Assembly: GCF_001701045.1 (NCBI RefSeq)
Contig: NZ_CP016757.1
Coordinates: forward strand, 2,568,219 to 2,632,218
Length of the DNA stretch: 64,000 nt
DNA from: Cloacibacillus porcorum
GTDB taxonomy: Bacteria; Synergistota; Synergistia; Synergistales; Synergistaceae
Reading direction: 5' to 3'
The notes beneath the pieces are model-generated. The model ran no database searches, was not told the DNA's origin, and saw only the letters and a list, made by a program, of their open reading frames with translations. The translations under genes were made by a program, and so were the position numbers. The stretch's first letter is position 1. Every line of letters starts with the position of its first letter. This document shows, piece after piece, positions 26,765 to 35,902 of this stretch.

Positions 26765-27811
26765 CTATTTGCCCGACAGTTTCTTCTGATTGCTGATCAC
26801 AGCTTCTTCAAGCATTTTAAGGGTGTCTTTACCGTAAACGTTGGCATACTTCGGCCATACTTTAGCCCTGACTTCCGCGCTGCGCTTTATACATTCTTCG
26901 GTGGAGTACTTAATGACCTTTACGCCATGTTCCTCAAGTTTCTTCTCGTATTTTTCCTCGATGGTTCTGGCTACTGGGACCCATTTTTTCAGCTGTACCG
27001 CTATGCATTCCTGGACGATTTTGCGGTTTTTCTCTCCAAAGGACTCCCATAGGTCCTTGTTGATAATCAGCCACCCCGGCGTCGATCCCATGTTATTGGC
27101 GTCAAAGCATTTGATCATGTCCCGAGCCTGCAGATAGGCGTCCTCCGCGGGAATATTTGACGCTCCGTCTATCTGTCCAGTTTGGATGGCACTGAAAACC
27201 TCGGCATAATCCATCGTTACGGTGTTATACCCCATCACGCCCGCCATATCTCTTACAGACGGCATCGCCGGTACCCTCAAGGAGATATTCTTTTTTTCAT
27301 TATTTTTGACATTTTGCGGGATTTTACTGAGAATAAATCCTATTCTGGGGTCAACCCAGCCACCGAGGCTCACAAAACCAGCCTCATTAGAGTATTGCTC
27401 AATGAGTTTGCAAAATGGAGAATTGGAATCAAGAAACATAAGCTCATATTCCGGGAATCCGTTGGTGCATAACCCGGGAAGGTTTCCTATATCGAGTTTC
27501 GGGTGATATCTTTTTGTCAGCCACGTAAAAGAAGCGTCGATAGTACCAGCTCTAACTTCTTCTATCGAATCTTCATACGTGCAGAGCTGTCCTGAAGGAA
27601 AAACTTTAAAATCTATCTCTCCGTCTGTCTTTTCTTTTATCATCTTTGTTAACTCTTCAAGCGCCTGGCTTGTATAACTGTCTGCCGGATATGGTGCGTA
27701 AAATTTTAAGCGTCTTTTTGCATAAGCAGCATCACAATTTATGGTTAATATTACAAAAGAGACAATAAACACACTGATAATTACTACGATATTTTTAGTA
27801 TTACACTTCAC
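26765..27811 (-). CDS. dctP: TRAP transporter substrate-binding protein (DctP)
   Basis: About 348 residues: signal peptide (VVIISVFIVSFVILTINCDAAYA), then a DctP fold with LEELTKMIKEKTDGEIDFKVFPSGQL, AIQTGQIDGASN and GWLIINKDLW. The usual ligand-anchoring arginine is probably in GWVDPRIGFILSK or SLRVPAMPSV. GTG 27811 is chosen because AGGAGG is eight bases upstream; the frame's first GTG (27820) overlaps that site. First gene of the dctPQM-glycyl radical operon. Confidence 0.87.
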   Translation of the reverse strand: MKCNTKNIVVIISVFIVSFVILTINCDAAYAKRRLKFYAPYPADSYTSQALEELTKMIKEKTDGEIDFKVFPSGQLCTYEDSIEEVRAGTIDASFTWLTKRYHPKLDIGNLPGLCTNGFPEYELMFLDSNSPFCKLIEQYSNEAGFVSLGGWVDPRIGFILSKIPQNVKNNEKKNISLRVPAMPSVRDMAGVMGYNTVTMDYAEVFSAIQTGQIDGASNIPAEDAYLQARDMIKCFDANNMGSTPGWLIINKDLWESFGEKNRKIVQECIAVQLKKWVPVARTIEEKYEKKLEEHGVKVIKYSTEECIKRSAEVRAKVWPKYANVYGKDTLKMLEEAVISNQKKLSGK

Positions 27812-27968
27812 AAAAAGCACCTCCTGTTTTTACTAACAAAACCTTCCTACTTCCAGACTCAGAGATAGCGCAACAACACGCACACGCTCAAAAACGCAAG
27901 TACGATAGAATCTTACCGGACACCCCCTTATGCAATTGTAAAAATTCATTGAACATTCGCTATTAATG

Positions 27969-27997
27969 ATACTATCACAACGAAATTATTTTTTCAA
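27969..27997 (-). promoter_or_regulatory. Possible promoter for the TRAP operon
   Basis: On the minus strand TTGAAA (27992-27997) and TAGTAT (27969-27974) are 17 bases apart. The gap 27812-28196 is very AT-rich, so a chance match is possible; no gene is seen in the gap. Confidence 0.35.
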
Positions 27998-28081
27998 TAT
28001 TTTTTTTATAAAATTATTTACTTATAATTTTGTATATACACTATATAATTGTCATTTACCATAAAAAATAGGCATAAAGAG

Positions 28082-28115
28082 AGATCCAGCCACGAAACTT
28101 ATCGTGGCTGGATCT
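28082..28115. terminator. Strong hairpin downstream of the flavoprotein gene
   Basis: A perfect 13-bp stem, AGATCCAGCCACG/CGTGGCTGGATCT, with an 8-base loop. On the minus strand CTCTTTATG follows. Confidence 0.6.
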
Positions 28116-28196
28116 GATTTACATTAAAAACAAAGAATATATCTATAAATTGACGCATAAATGGACAGCTAATATACAATACTTAGGAAAAAGCAA

Positions 28197-29666
28197 TCAA
28201 ACGATATAATGCGCCCCCACCGACTCTTTTCTTGCCAGCGCGGCCTTTGCCACCGCTTCGGCGCTTGCGGTGAGTCCGGGCATTTCCAGAGCCAGAAGGC
28301 GCTCCTGCGGGGTCTCCGCCTTTAGCTTCTCTTTTTTGATACTTTCTATATATAGAAGGAAATCCGATATTTCGTCCGCGCGGCGGATGGGGCCGATCGA
28401 CTGCCAGGCTTTTCTTTGCAGCTCTCTGCGGATTTCGGCGACGGGGCGGCCGTCCGCGGAAAGAAGCTCACCCGCCTCTCTTGCGGGAAATTCTTTCGGC
28501 ATCTCATGCGGATGTTTGGCCGCCGCGCGGCCCGCACGCAGTCCGAAGGTCACGATGTGCGCGAGCGCGTTTCCGCCCATACGGTTCGCGCCGTCGATGC
28601 CGCCGGTCACTTCGCCGCAGGCGTAAAGTCCCTCCACACCGGTCTCGCCGCTGGTTCCGATCTCGACGCCGCCGCAGAAATAGTGTTCCAGCGGCGCGAT
28701 GCGCAGCGGCTCTTTGCGTCCCATAAAAAATTCCCGCGGCAGCGTGAGTGCGTAGAGAAATCCGGGGTCGTCCCACAGCGCCGCAGGCGTCTCCTCAATG
28801 TGGGCGAAGACCCCGCCTTCGCGGTCTTTACGCGCGAGCAGCAGCGAGAGTTTGTCACGGGCAAAGTAGTTGCACTCTTTGCCGTCCTTCACGCCCCACT
28901 CGCGGTAGGCATCGGGAAGAAATTCCCTTCCCTCCGCGTCAGTGACGCGGATGAAATCTCCGAGAGTGGTGTCCGCCATCCACATGGGAAAGTTCTCCTG
29001 CGCCCAGCCGACAGGATAGAACTGAACGAATTCCATATCCCGCAGTTTAAGTCCCGCGGCAAGCGCGAGCGCGTAGCCGTCGCCGGTCATGCGTTCTGGG
29101 TTGTCGGTATGGCTGTAGATGCGTCCGGCTCCCCCGGTAGCGAGTACTACGGCGTCCGCCGGGAGCGCGAGGCTCCGTCTGCCGCGCCAGTTCGTTACGG
29201 AGACTCCGCGGGCACGTCCTCCGCAGGTAAATATCTCGCGTGCGACGGACCATTCAATAAACTTGACGCCACACTCTTTCGCGATCCGCACCAGCTGCTC
29301 CACGAGTCCGCTGCCGCCCATGAGCTCGTTCTTCGCGGTGGCGCGGGCGCTCGCGCGTCCTTTTTGAAATTCGAGCGTCACGCCCAAGGAGGCGATCTCT
29401 TCAAGCGCGGCGCAGCTCTCTTCGGTCAGCGTTTCAAGCAGGGCGCGGTCGTTGAGACGGTATCCCGTCTTTAAGAGTTTCTCGTACTGATCCCGAGGCG
29501 AAACGCCGCCGCAGGCCAGAGAAAAAAGTCCCGCGGAATAGGCCGTACAGGAGGCGACGGCCGCGGCCGTCTTGGATATGACCATAACGTCGGCTCCCGC
29601 GCGGCGCGCGGCGATCGCCGCGGTAAGACCTGCGCCGCCGCTGCCTATTATCACAACATTCGCCAT
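28197..29666 (-). CDS. FAD-dependent fumarate-reductase/aspartate-oxidase-like flavoprotein
   Basis: 489 residues. VVIIGSGGAGLTAAIAARRAG is the FAD motif; further blocks are SAGLFSLACGG, ATGGAGRIYSHTDNPERMTGDGYALALAAG, EFVQFYP and GLYACGEVTGGIDGANRMGGNALAHIVTFG. This is the SdhA/FrdA/NadB fold with a short C-terminal helical domain. ATG 29666 (GGGAGAG upstream) is chosen; the frame to 29780 overlaps the upstream gene's end. It is co-directional with the CobT-like gene, 26 bases after it. It could reduce an enoate, oxidise aspartate or serve cobalamin-linked redox; the sequence does not decide. Confidence 0.8.
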   Translation of the reverse strand: MANVVIIGSGGAGLTAAIAARRAGADVMVISKTAAAVASCTAYSAGLFSLACGGVSPRDQYEKLLKTGYRLNDRALLETLTEESCAALEEIASLGVTLEFQKGRASARATAKNELMGGSGLVEQLVRIAKECGVKFIEWSVAREIFTCGGRARGVSVTNWRGRRSLALPADAVVLATGGAGRIYSHTDNPERMTGDGYALALAAGLKLRDMEFVQFYPVGWAQENFPMWMADTTLGDFIRVTDAEGREFLPDAYREWGVKDGKECNYFARDKLSLLLARKDREGGVFAHIEETPAALWDDPGFLYALTLPREFFMGRKEPLRIAPLEHYFCGGVEIGTSGETGVEGLYACGEVTGGIDGANRMGGNALAHIVTFGLRAGRAAAKHPHEMPKEFPAREAGELLSADGRPVAEIRRELQRKAWQSIGPIRRADEISDFLLYIESIKKEKLKAETPQERLLALEMPGLTASAEAVAKAALARKESVGAHYIV

Positions 29667-29692
29667 CAGCCGTCTCTCCCTTCGTCCATTGT

Positions 29693-30685
29693 CTAGCCCT
29701 CGTCGAGCATCTTTTCGTAGAGCGCCTCGGTACGCGACTGTATTCTCTCCATCGAGACTCCCAGCTGCTGTGCATACCACACCGCGCCGCCGGCGCCAAC
29801 GCCCTCTTTGATGAAACCCTTTTCGTAATCGGCAAGCCCTGGGAAGCGTGACTTCGTGAAGTCGAGCGGCGCCGCGTACCAGCGCACGCCGATTTTTGCG
29901 GCATATTCTTCAAGGCAGCTGGTTGGATCGATGTGGACATATTTCGTCGTCGCCACCAGAATATCGCGCTCCACGCCCATGTCGCGCAGCAGCGCCGCCA
30001 CCGCCATCATCTGCGTGCCGCCGGCGAGCGTTACTTTTACCTCATCCGGCAGCGCGGCGGCATAGGCGGCCACCGCCACCTGCATGGGATCGCCCAGCTC
30101 TGCGGCGGCTTTGAGGCCCAAGCCTTTCATGCCGCCCTCTTTGATGCCGAGTCGCTTCGCCGTGTCACGCCATATCTGCTCTTTCAGCGACAGGGGGTTT
30201 TCCGGTCCCGCGGAGGATACGGTGCCGACATGTCCAAGGGCGCGCAGCACCAGCAGAGCCGTAGTTGTGCCGCCGGGAACCGACTCAGCGAGCACGACCT
30301 GTTTTATATTTTTATCAAGTCCCGCGGCCAGCTCCGCAGAGCGCCGCGCAATCTCTTCATAGCCGGGAACCGCCGCCTCGAAGCGCATATCGCGACCAAT
30401 ATCCTCGCTGATCGTCTCATGCGGAGAGGCGGGGGCTATCGAGGTACCGACTCTTACTGTGGCCGCGTCAAAGCCGGCCTCAAGCAGTGAGGCGCGGGTG
30501 ACCAGCGCAGGAGAGGGGTGACCGAATGGGTCGAACGGCAGTGATGGTGCGACCTTCGGACGATCATAGAAGAGCATGTCGGCATCCGCCGGCGCGGTGT
30601 AGGGCAGTGCGTCAAGATTTGCACCTGCGGCGGAGAGTCCAGGAATTTTGGCTAATGCCGTCTCGCTGATGAACAACAGAAACAT
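29693..30685 (-). CDS. CobT-like (TIGR00303-type) nicotinate-nucleotide phosphoribosyltransferase family protein
   Basis: 330 residues with ESVPGGTTTALLVLRALG and a GGTQMMAVAAL block, as in the archaeal/cyanobacterial-type CobT relatives. These activate a lower-ligand base for cobalamin or make a related nucleotide. No cobamide genes are adjacent, so the role is inferred from family only. ATG 30685 has GGGGG about 11 bases upstream. It faces the V-ATPase operon across a 194-base divergent gap. Confidence 0.75.
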   Translation of the reverse strand: MFLLFISETALAKIPGLSAAGANLDALPYTAPADADMLFYDRPKVAPSLPFDPFGHPSPALVTRASLLEAGFDAATVRVGTSIAPASPHETISEDIGRDMRFEAAVPGYEEIARRSAELAAGLDKNIKQVVLAESVPGGTTTALLVLRALGHVGTVSSAGPENPLSLKEQIWRDTAKRLGIKEGGMKGLGLKAAAELGDPMQVAVAAYAAALPDEVKVTLAGGTQMMAVAALLRDMGVERDILVATTKYVHIDPTSCLEEYAAKIGVRWYAAPLDFTKSRFPGLADYEKGFIKEGVGAGGAVWYAQQLGVSMERIQSRTEALYEKMLDEG

Positions 30686-30879
30686 TGCTTATTTTACCCC
30701 CTGTACGTAGATTCGTTTAAGCGTTAAAATGCACTATAGGCTGTCCCCACGGAATAGTGAGGGTTATCTTTTTGTGCGATGTTAATAGTTTATGGCCTTT
30801 ATAGCCATGATTCATAGATTATATAATAGATAGGGGATTTATGGTCCTACGGTATCTATTTTGAGGGGGGAAAAATTTC

Positions 30880-31497
30880 GTGGCTTCAAAACTTGCACCA
30901 ACACGAGGAAACCTTGTCAGGCTCACACGCGATATGGCGATGGCCCAGTCAGGTCACGACCTCCTCGACCAGAAGCGCCAAGTGCTGATGATGGAGCTGG
31001 TTCATTATATAGACTCGGCAAAAAAGCTTCAGGAGGATGTCTCCAAGGTGTTCAAAGATGCGTACGAGGCGCTCCAAAAGGCGAACATATCTCTCGGCAT
31101 CGACACTGTGGAGGATATCTCGGAGTCCGTTCCGATCACCTCTAATATCACAGTGCGCCTTCGCTCGGTGATGGGGGTGGAGATCCCCGACGTGGACCCT
31201 TTGAGCGCCGAGACTATCCCCAGCTATTCCTTCCACGGCTCTTCGGGAGCGATGGATGCGGCCTATGCGAAGTTTCGCCGCGTGATGGTACTGGTGGCGC
31301 AGCTCGCCGAGATCGAAACGAGCGTCTACCGTCTGGCGGTCCAGATACGAAAGACCCACAGGCGCGTCAACGCCCTTGAGAAGGTGGTCATCCCTCAGGA
31401 CAAGGCGGAGATAAACTTTATCAGCGACGTCCTGGAAGAGGGAGAGCGTGAGGACTTCACGCGAATGAAGCTCGCGCAGAAAAAGATAAAGGAATAG
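30880..31497 (+). CDS. atpD: V/A-type ATPase subunit D
   Basis: 205 residues, GTG start after GAGGGGGG. The N-terminal PTRGNLVRLTRDMAMAQSG and long coiled-coil helices are those of the central-stalk subunit D, which rotates inside the A3B3 ring. It is the first gene here, whereas in many operons D follows B. A TATAAT-like box at about 30826 lies upstream, without a clear -35. Confidence 0.92.
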   Translation: MASKLAPTRGNLVRLTRDMAMAQSGHDLLDQKRQVLMMELVHYIDSAKKLQEDVSKVFKDAYEALQKANISLGIDTVEDISESVPITSNITVRLRSVMGVEIPDVDPLSAETIPSYSFHGSSGAMDAAYAKFRRVMVLVAQLAEIETSVYRLAVQIRKTHRRVNALEKVVIPQDKAEINFISDVLEEGEREDFTRMKLAQKKIKE

Positions 31498-31549
31498 GGG
31501 ATTTCAACGGCTCCACTATGCTTTTATAAATTAGGGAGGGAATTTTGCA

Positions 31550-31891
31550 ATGAGTACTCTGCACGAAGTACTGGCAGTTTTGCTGGGGGCAGAATCAGAG
31601 GCCAAAAGAATAGTCGACGATTCAAAGAATGAATCGGAATCTCTGCTTCGCACCGCGCAGGAAAAGTTTGCCGCGGAGCGTGCAAACCAGATGGCTTCCG
31701 CCAGGGAGCAGGCAAAGGGCATAATGGAGACGGCGCTGAATTCCGCCAAGACCGAAGCCGCACAGATAGCTAGCCTCGGCAAAGAAGAGCGGGCGCGTAT
31801 GCAGAAACGTTTTGAAGAGAATGTGGACGCAGTAATCGACTCCATCGTCTCAGAGACCGCCGAGAGCTTCATTTCAAAGAAGAGAGGCTGA
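31550..31891 (+). CDS. V/A-type ATPase peripheral-stalk subunit (G/H)
   Basis: 113 residues, almost entirely predicted coiled coil rich in Ala, Glu, Lys and Arg (AKRIVDDSKNESESLLRTAQ). This composition and position identify the stator filament that pairs with subunit E. ATG after GGAGGG. Weak sequence specificity makes the letter (G or H) uncertain. Confidence 0.8.
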   Translation: MSTLHEVLAVLLGAESEAKRIVDDSKNESESLLRTAQEKFAAERANQMASAREQAKGIMETALNSAKTEAAQIASLGKEERARMQKRFEENVDAVIDSIVSETAESFISKKRG

Positions 31892-31896
31892 ATTTA

Positions 31897-32994
31897 GTGT
31901 CGTCTTCACACGGCTCCGCAACCGCACTTGGGGTAAAGGCGCACGTCCTCTACAGCCAGCTTTTGAAGGCTGACGAGTACTGGGCGCTGCTTGGCCTCAA
32001 CTCCACCGCGGAGATCGCCGCCTTTCTGAAACAGACGGCGGGCTATAAAGACCAGCTGGAGACGCTGCTGCCGGCGAAGGTACACCGCATCGACCTTGAG
32101 AATGCGGTCCGCTCCTCTGTGCTCGCGGAGGCGGATTCCTTTCTCTTCTATCTGCTCGGCGTATGGCGCAAATTCTTTATCGATTGGCTCAGCTGGTATG
32201 AGTCGGAACAGCTGAAGAGCATCTTTCGCTGGATACACTCAAAACGGCTGGACCGTGATATGATGCGCCAGCATCTCTTCCGCGTCCCAGGATCAAAGCT
32301 GCCCTACGAGGCGCTGCTGAACTGCCGGGATTACAAAGAGGTGCTCGACACGCTGCGCGATACTAAGTTTTATAAGGTGCTGCGGGAACCGGTGAGGCGT
32401 CTGATAAACGGCGAGAGTTCGCTCTTCTCTCTCGAGCTCGCCATCGACAATATGGTGGAGATGGATCTCTACAACGACATCAAAAAGCTCCCCGTGGACG
32501 AGCAGAAGGTGCTCGAACCGTTGTTCGGCTCGCGTATCGACCTCCTGAATCTCTACCACTTCCATCGGTGCATGTGGTATTACAATATGACCATAGAAGA
32601 GACGATCAGCCGCATGCTCCCGGTCAAGTATAAGGTAAAGGTGCATCATCTGCGCGAAATGGCGAAGGGCGCCAACTGGGAAGAGCGCATCGCGCTGATG
32701 GAGGAATACTTCCCCACATACGGCAAGATATTCCATGATGCGCTTGAGCAGGACGACAAGGAGCTCGCCCTTGAGATGTCCATCAAGAGGTACAATTACC
32801 TGAAGGCCCTGTCCATACTGAGAAACGGCGTGCCGGGCTTCCACACGGCAATCGCTTACTTTATATTAAAGGACCACGAGGTCACAGACATAATACGAAT
32901 GATAGAGGACGTGCGCTACGATTACGACCGCCGTTCCGCGGCCCAGTACCTTATCCGGCCGATAATCAATGGGGGTGAACCCGCATGGCAGTAA
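31897..32994 (+). CDS. atpC: V/A-type ATPase subunit C
   Basis: 365 residues, mostly helical, resembling the funnel-shaped subunit C/d that sits on the membrane ring and binds the central stalk (ALGVKAHVLYSQLLKADEYW). GTG start, AGAGG nine bases upstream. The gene begins five bases after the previous stop and overlaps subunit I by ten bases. Confidence 0.85.
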   Translation: MSSSHGSATALGVKAHVLYSQLLKADEYWALLGLNSTAEIAAFLKQTAGYKDQLETLLPAKVHRIDLENAVRSSVLAEADSFLFYLLGVWRKFFIDWLSWYESEQLKSIFRWIHSKRLDRDMMRQHLFRVPGSKLPYEALLNCRDYKEVLDTLRDTKFYKVLREPVRRLINGESSLFSLELAIDNMVEMDLYNDIKKLPVDEQKVLEPLFGSRIDLLNLYHFHRCMWYYNMTIEETISRMLPVKYKVKVHHLREMAKGANWEERIALMEEYFPTYGKIFHDALEQDDKELALEMSIKRYNYLKALSILRNGVPGFHTAIAYFILKDHEVTDIIRMIEDVRYDYDRRSAAQYLIRPIINGGEPAWQ

Positions 32995-34955
32995 TGAAAA
33001 TGGTCGCTCTGACCATGATCGGACCGCAGTCCGAGATGGAGCCGGTCGCCCGTCAGATGGTTCTGACTGGCGGCTTCCAGCCTCTGCCGCTTGATATACT
33101 CATCAACGACAGGTCGCTGCGCTCCAAACTTACGACCGAGACCGAAAATCCATACGACGAGCTGGTCTCAAAGATCTCGACGATATGGAAGGTCGCGGGA
33201 GAGGTCGTACCGGATCCGCAGCCGGTCACCATCACGAAAGATTTCACGCTGTCACACGCGCGCATGCTTGTGGAACAGACCTCCAGAAGACTTCAGGTCT
33301 GGGAGCAGCGCCGCCGTGTGCTGGTCGAGGAGGAGGAGCTGCTCCGCGCCACCAAGCTCTTCGTCGAGGCGCTCTCAGGGACGGAGTTTGGCCCGCGTGA
33401 GCTCGCCGAGGGCCGTTTCGCGAAGACCTTCTTCGGCTACCTCTCCAACGAAAACTTTCAGAGGCTGATGGAGAGCGGCGAAGAATCGCCGATCGCGATC
33501 AATGAGCTAACCGTATCAAACGGCAATACCTGGGCCCTGATCATAACCGTACCTGGATATGAGGAATCTACGAAAAAGCTGCTTGAGGCAGTATATTTCA
33601 AGGAATTCTCTCTTAAAGACATTGCCGGACAGCTCGACGGGGAGGACCCCCTTGCTTTGGTGGAAAAACGTATCGAAAACCACCAGCGGGCGATCCGCGG
33701 ACTTGCCAAGGCGGCCAAAGACATGCTTCGCGAGCACCGCGCCGACTACGAACTGCTCTTCTCGCAGCTCTACACGATGCAGAGGGTCTACGACGTATGC
33801 AAGGGACGCGGAGAGGTGAGCGGCATGTTCGTCCTCTCGGGATGGATACCGGCGGACACCTACGCAGAGATCAGCAAAACCATCGCGGAAGAGGCGCCGA
33901 TGACGACGCTGATGGTCGAGGAGACACAGGATATCTCCTACTCCGGCATCCGTATTCCGACAAAGCTCAAGAACAACGCGTTCTTCCGCTCCTTCCAGGA
34001 TATCGTCGCGATGTACAGCCTTCCCTCCTATGGAGAGATAGACCCGTCGCCGATCGTCGCCATTTCATTCATCCTCTTCTTCGGATTTATGTTTGGAGAC
34101 GTAGGCCACGGAATAATGATATTCCTCGGTTCGATGATGCTCGTAAAGCGCGGCATCATGCGACGTTCGCTCGGGCAGGTCATGAAGATGGCCTCCATCT
34201 CATCGATGTTCTTCGGGCTGATGTACGGAAGTATCTTCGGCATCGAGGGCGTCATCCCCGAGATTTGGCTCAACCCCATGCATGACGTCAACAAACTGCT
34301 TGCGGTATCGATCGGCCTCGGCGTATTCATGATAAGCCTCGGCCTGCTGCTGAACATGATAAAGCAATACCGGGCGAAGGACTTTGGACGCCTGCTCTTT
34401 GACGGGCAGGGGCTCGCGGGACTCGCGCTCTACTGGACGCTATGCGCCCTGGGCATGATCTACATCACCGGCTCGCCGATATCAGAATTCACGGCGGACC
34501 TGATGTGGGGCGCTATCGGGCTGCTCATCCTTGTGATGATCTTCCGTGACATCCTAGCGCGCTACATACTGCGGCAGAAGGGTGACGGAGAATCCCCCGT
34601 GCTCAACCTATTTGAGATCATGCACAACCTCATGTCCTTCGTCTCAAATACAGCGTCGTTCGTACGACTGGCGGCCTTTGCGCTTAACCACGTGGGACTT
34701 TCGCTTGCGGTAATAATGCTCTCCGAGATGGTTCGTTCGCTGCCCGGAGGCATCGTTATGAAAGGCATAATCCTGATCATCGGCAACTTGGTCATCGTAT
34801 GCCTCGAAGGACTGATAGTATTCATCCAGACGCTGCGTCTCGAATACTACGAATTCTTCGGGAAATTTTATAAGGGAGGAGGCAGCGCCTTCAAACCTGT
34901 TGGCTGGAAAAAAGAGGGAGGCAAATTCTCTCAGGCCAACGCGGAGGATCTGTAA
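32985..34955 (+). CDS. atpI: V/A-type ATPase subunit I
   Basis: 656 residues: a long cytoplasmic coiled-coil half, then about eight membrane spans from about residue 350 (IVAISFILFFGFMFGDVGHG). The essential arginine is probably in SNTASFVRLAAFALNHVGL. It makes the half-channels next to the K ring and anchors the stator. ATG after GGGGGTG. Confidence 0.92.
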   Translation: MAVMKMVALTMIGPQSEMEPVARQMVLTGGFQPLPLDILINDRSLRSKLTTETENPYDELVSKISTIWKVAGEVVPDPQPVTITKDFTLSHARMLVEQTSRRLQVWEQRRRVLVEEEELLRATKLFVEALSGTEFGPRELAEGRFAKTFFGYLSNENFQRLMESGEESPIAINELTVSNGNTWALIITVPGYEESTKKLLEAVYFKEFSLKDIAGQLDGEDPLALVEKRIENHQRAIRGLAKAAKDMLREHRADYELLFSQLYTMQRVYDVCKGRGEVSGMFVLSGWIPADTYAEISKTIAEEAPMTTLMVEETQDISYSGIRIPTKLKNNAFFRSFQDIVAMYSLPSYGEIDPSPIVAISFILFFGFMFGDVGHGIMIFLGSMMLVKRGIMRRSLGQVMKMASISSMFFGLMYGSIFGIEGVIPEIWLNPMHDVNKLLAVSIGLGVFMISLGLLLNMIKQYRAKDFGRLLFDGQGLAGLALYWTLCALGMIYITGSPISEFTADLMWGAIGLLILVMIFRDILARYILRQKGDGESPVLNLFEIMHNLMSFVSNTASFVRLAAFALNHVGLSLAVIMLSEMVRSLPGGIVMKGIILIIGNLVIVCLEGLIVFIQTLRLEYYEFFGKFYKGGGSAFKPVGWKKEGGKFSQANAEDL

Positions 34956-35046
34956 GTTTATAAAATATAGTTACGGGCAACATATATAAATTACGTAATT
35001 AAAGATTAAACAATTTTAAAGAGAATAAGAAAAGGAGAGATTTTTC

Positions 35047-35475
35047 ATGTTTGGATTGATGTTAAGCTGCGGTACTGTGGTAACTCTGATGATAGCCGGA
35101 TATATCCTCCAGCGTAGGGGCTTCCGCGGCGGCAGGAAAATTTACGCGACAGTGCTGGGACTTTCGACACTGCTTGTCTTTACGGGAGCGGTACTGGCCC
35201 TCTTCTCAGGTACGTCATTCGCCGCGGAGGGCGCGGCGGCGGTCGCGAAAGAGGTATCGGTCGGAGCCGGTCTCGGATTCATCGCGGCGGCGTGCGCCAC
35301 GGGAATCGCCTGCCTCGGAGCGGGACTTGCGGTCGCCAACGTCGGTGCGGCGGCTCTCGGCCTGGTCGGTGAAAAGCCCGAAATGCTCGGTACGACGCTC
35401 ATCTACCTCGGACTTGCCGAAGGTATCGCCATCTACGGCGTCATCATTTCACTGCTTATAATCCAGCGGCTGTAG
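35047..35475 (+). CDS. atpK: V/A-type ATPase membrane-ring subunit K
   Basis: 142 residues with four hydrophobic helices. Only the last hairpin carries an ion-binding carboxylate, Glu125 in LGLAEGIAIYG. The first hairpin (about 1-58) has none, and ends in TSFAAEG, so it looks like a degenerate copy or signal-like anchor. The third helix (GLGFIAAACATGIACLGAG) lacks the glutamine seen in known Na+-binding rings and no Ser/Thr follows Glu125; H+ coupling is a tentative reading. AAGGAG upstream. Confidence 0.88.
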   Translation: MFGLMLSCGTVVTLMIAGYILQRRGFRGGRKIYATVLGLSTLLVFTGAVLALFSGTSFAAEGAAAVAKEVSVGAGLGFIAAACATGIACLGAGLAVANVGAAALGLVGEKPEMLGTTLIYLGLAEGIAIYGVIISLLIIQRL

Positions 35476-35491
35476 GCGGGCATAAACGTCT

Positions 35492-35800
35492 ATGAAGGCC
35501 TACCTTGTGAGCGACAACCACGACTCCCTTGTAGGGATGCGTTTGGCCGGAATCGAGGGCACGCTCGTTCACACTCCCGATGAAACATATGCAGCGATAG
35601 GAAACGCTCTGAAGATGCGGAATCTCGCCATACTCGCCATCACGGAAAAGGCGGCGGCGATGGCCGAAGAGATAATCCAGCAGCTGCGCGAACGCGGAGA
35701 CCTGCCGCTCGTAGTCGAGATACCCGACAGATTCGGCACCAAAAGGGGACCTGATTTTCTGACCAGATATGTCCAGGAAGCTATCGGGGTAAAGATGTAG
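35492..35800 (+). CDS. atpF: V/A-type ATPase subunit F
   Basis: 102 residues with a small Rossmann-like fold (LVSDNHDSLVGMRLAGIEG; LAILAITEKAAAMAEEII; PLVVEIPDRFG), as in central-stalk subunit F. Follows K by 16 bases. Confidence 0.88.
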   Translation: MKAYLVSDNHDSLVGMRLAGIEGTLVHTPDETYAAIGNALKMRNLAILAITEKAAAMAEEIIQQLRERGDLPLVVEIPDRFGTKRGPDFLTRYVQEAIGVKM

Positions 35801-35902
35801 CGCGACTGGCGGACGGGAAGATCTCCCTCTGCCGGCTTTTAGCTCTGCATCGCAGCATACCGAAACTTCGAGCAGAACGAGGACTTAAATAAGAGGTGAA
35901 AC

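Noticed and set aside
28152-28180. Plus-strand TTGACG-17-TATACA promoter-like match
   Set aside because: It would drive antisense RNA into the flavoprotein gene with no plus-strand gene following; AT-rich chance match is likely.
28416-29474. 352-codon plus-strand ORF
   Set aside because: It is antisense to the clear flavoprotein gene, Arg/His-rich, without known motifs; a by-product of GC-rich codon use.
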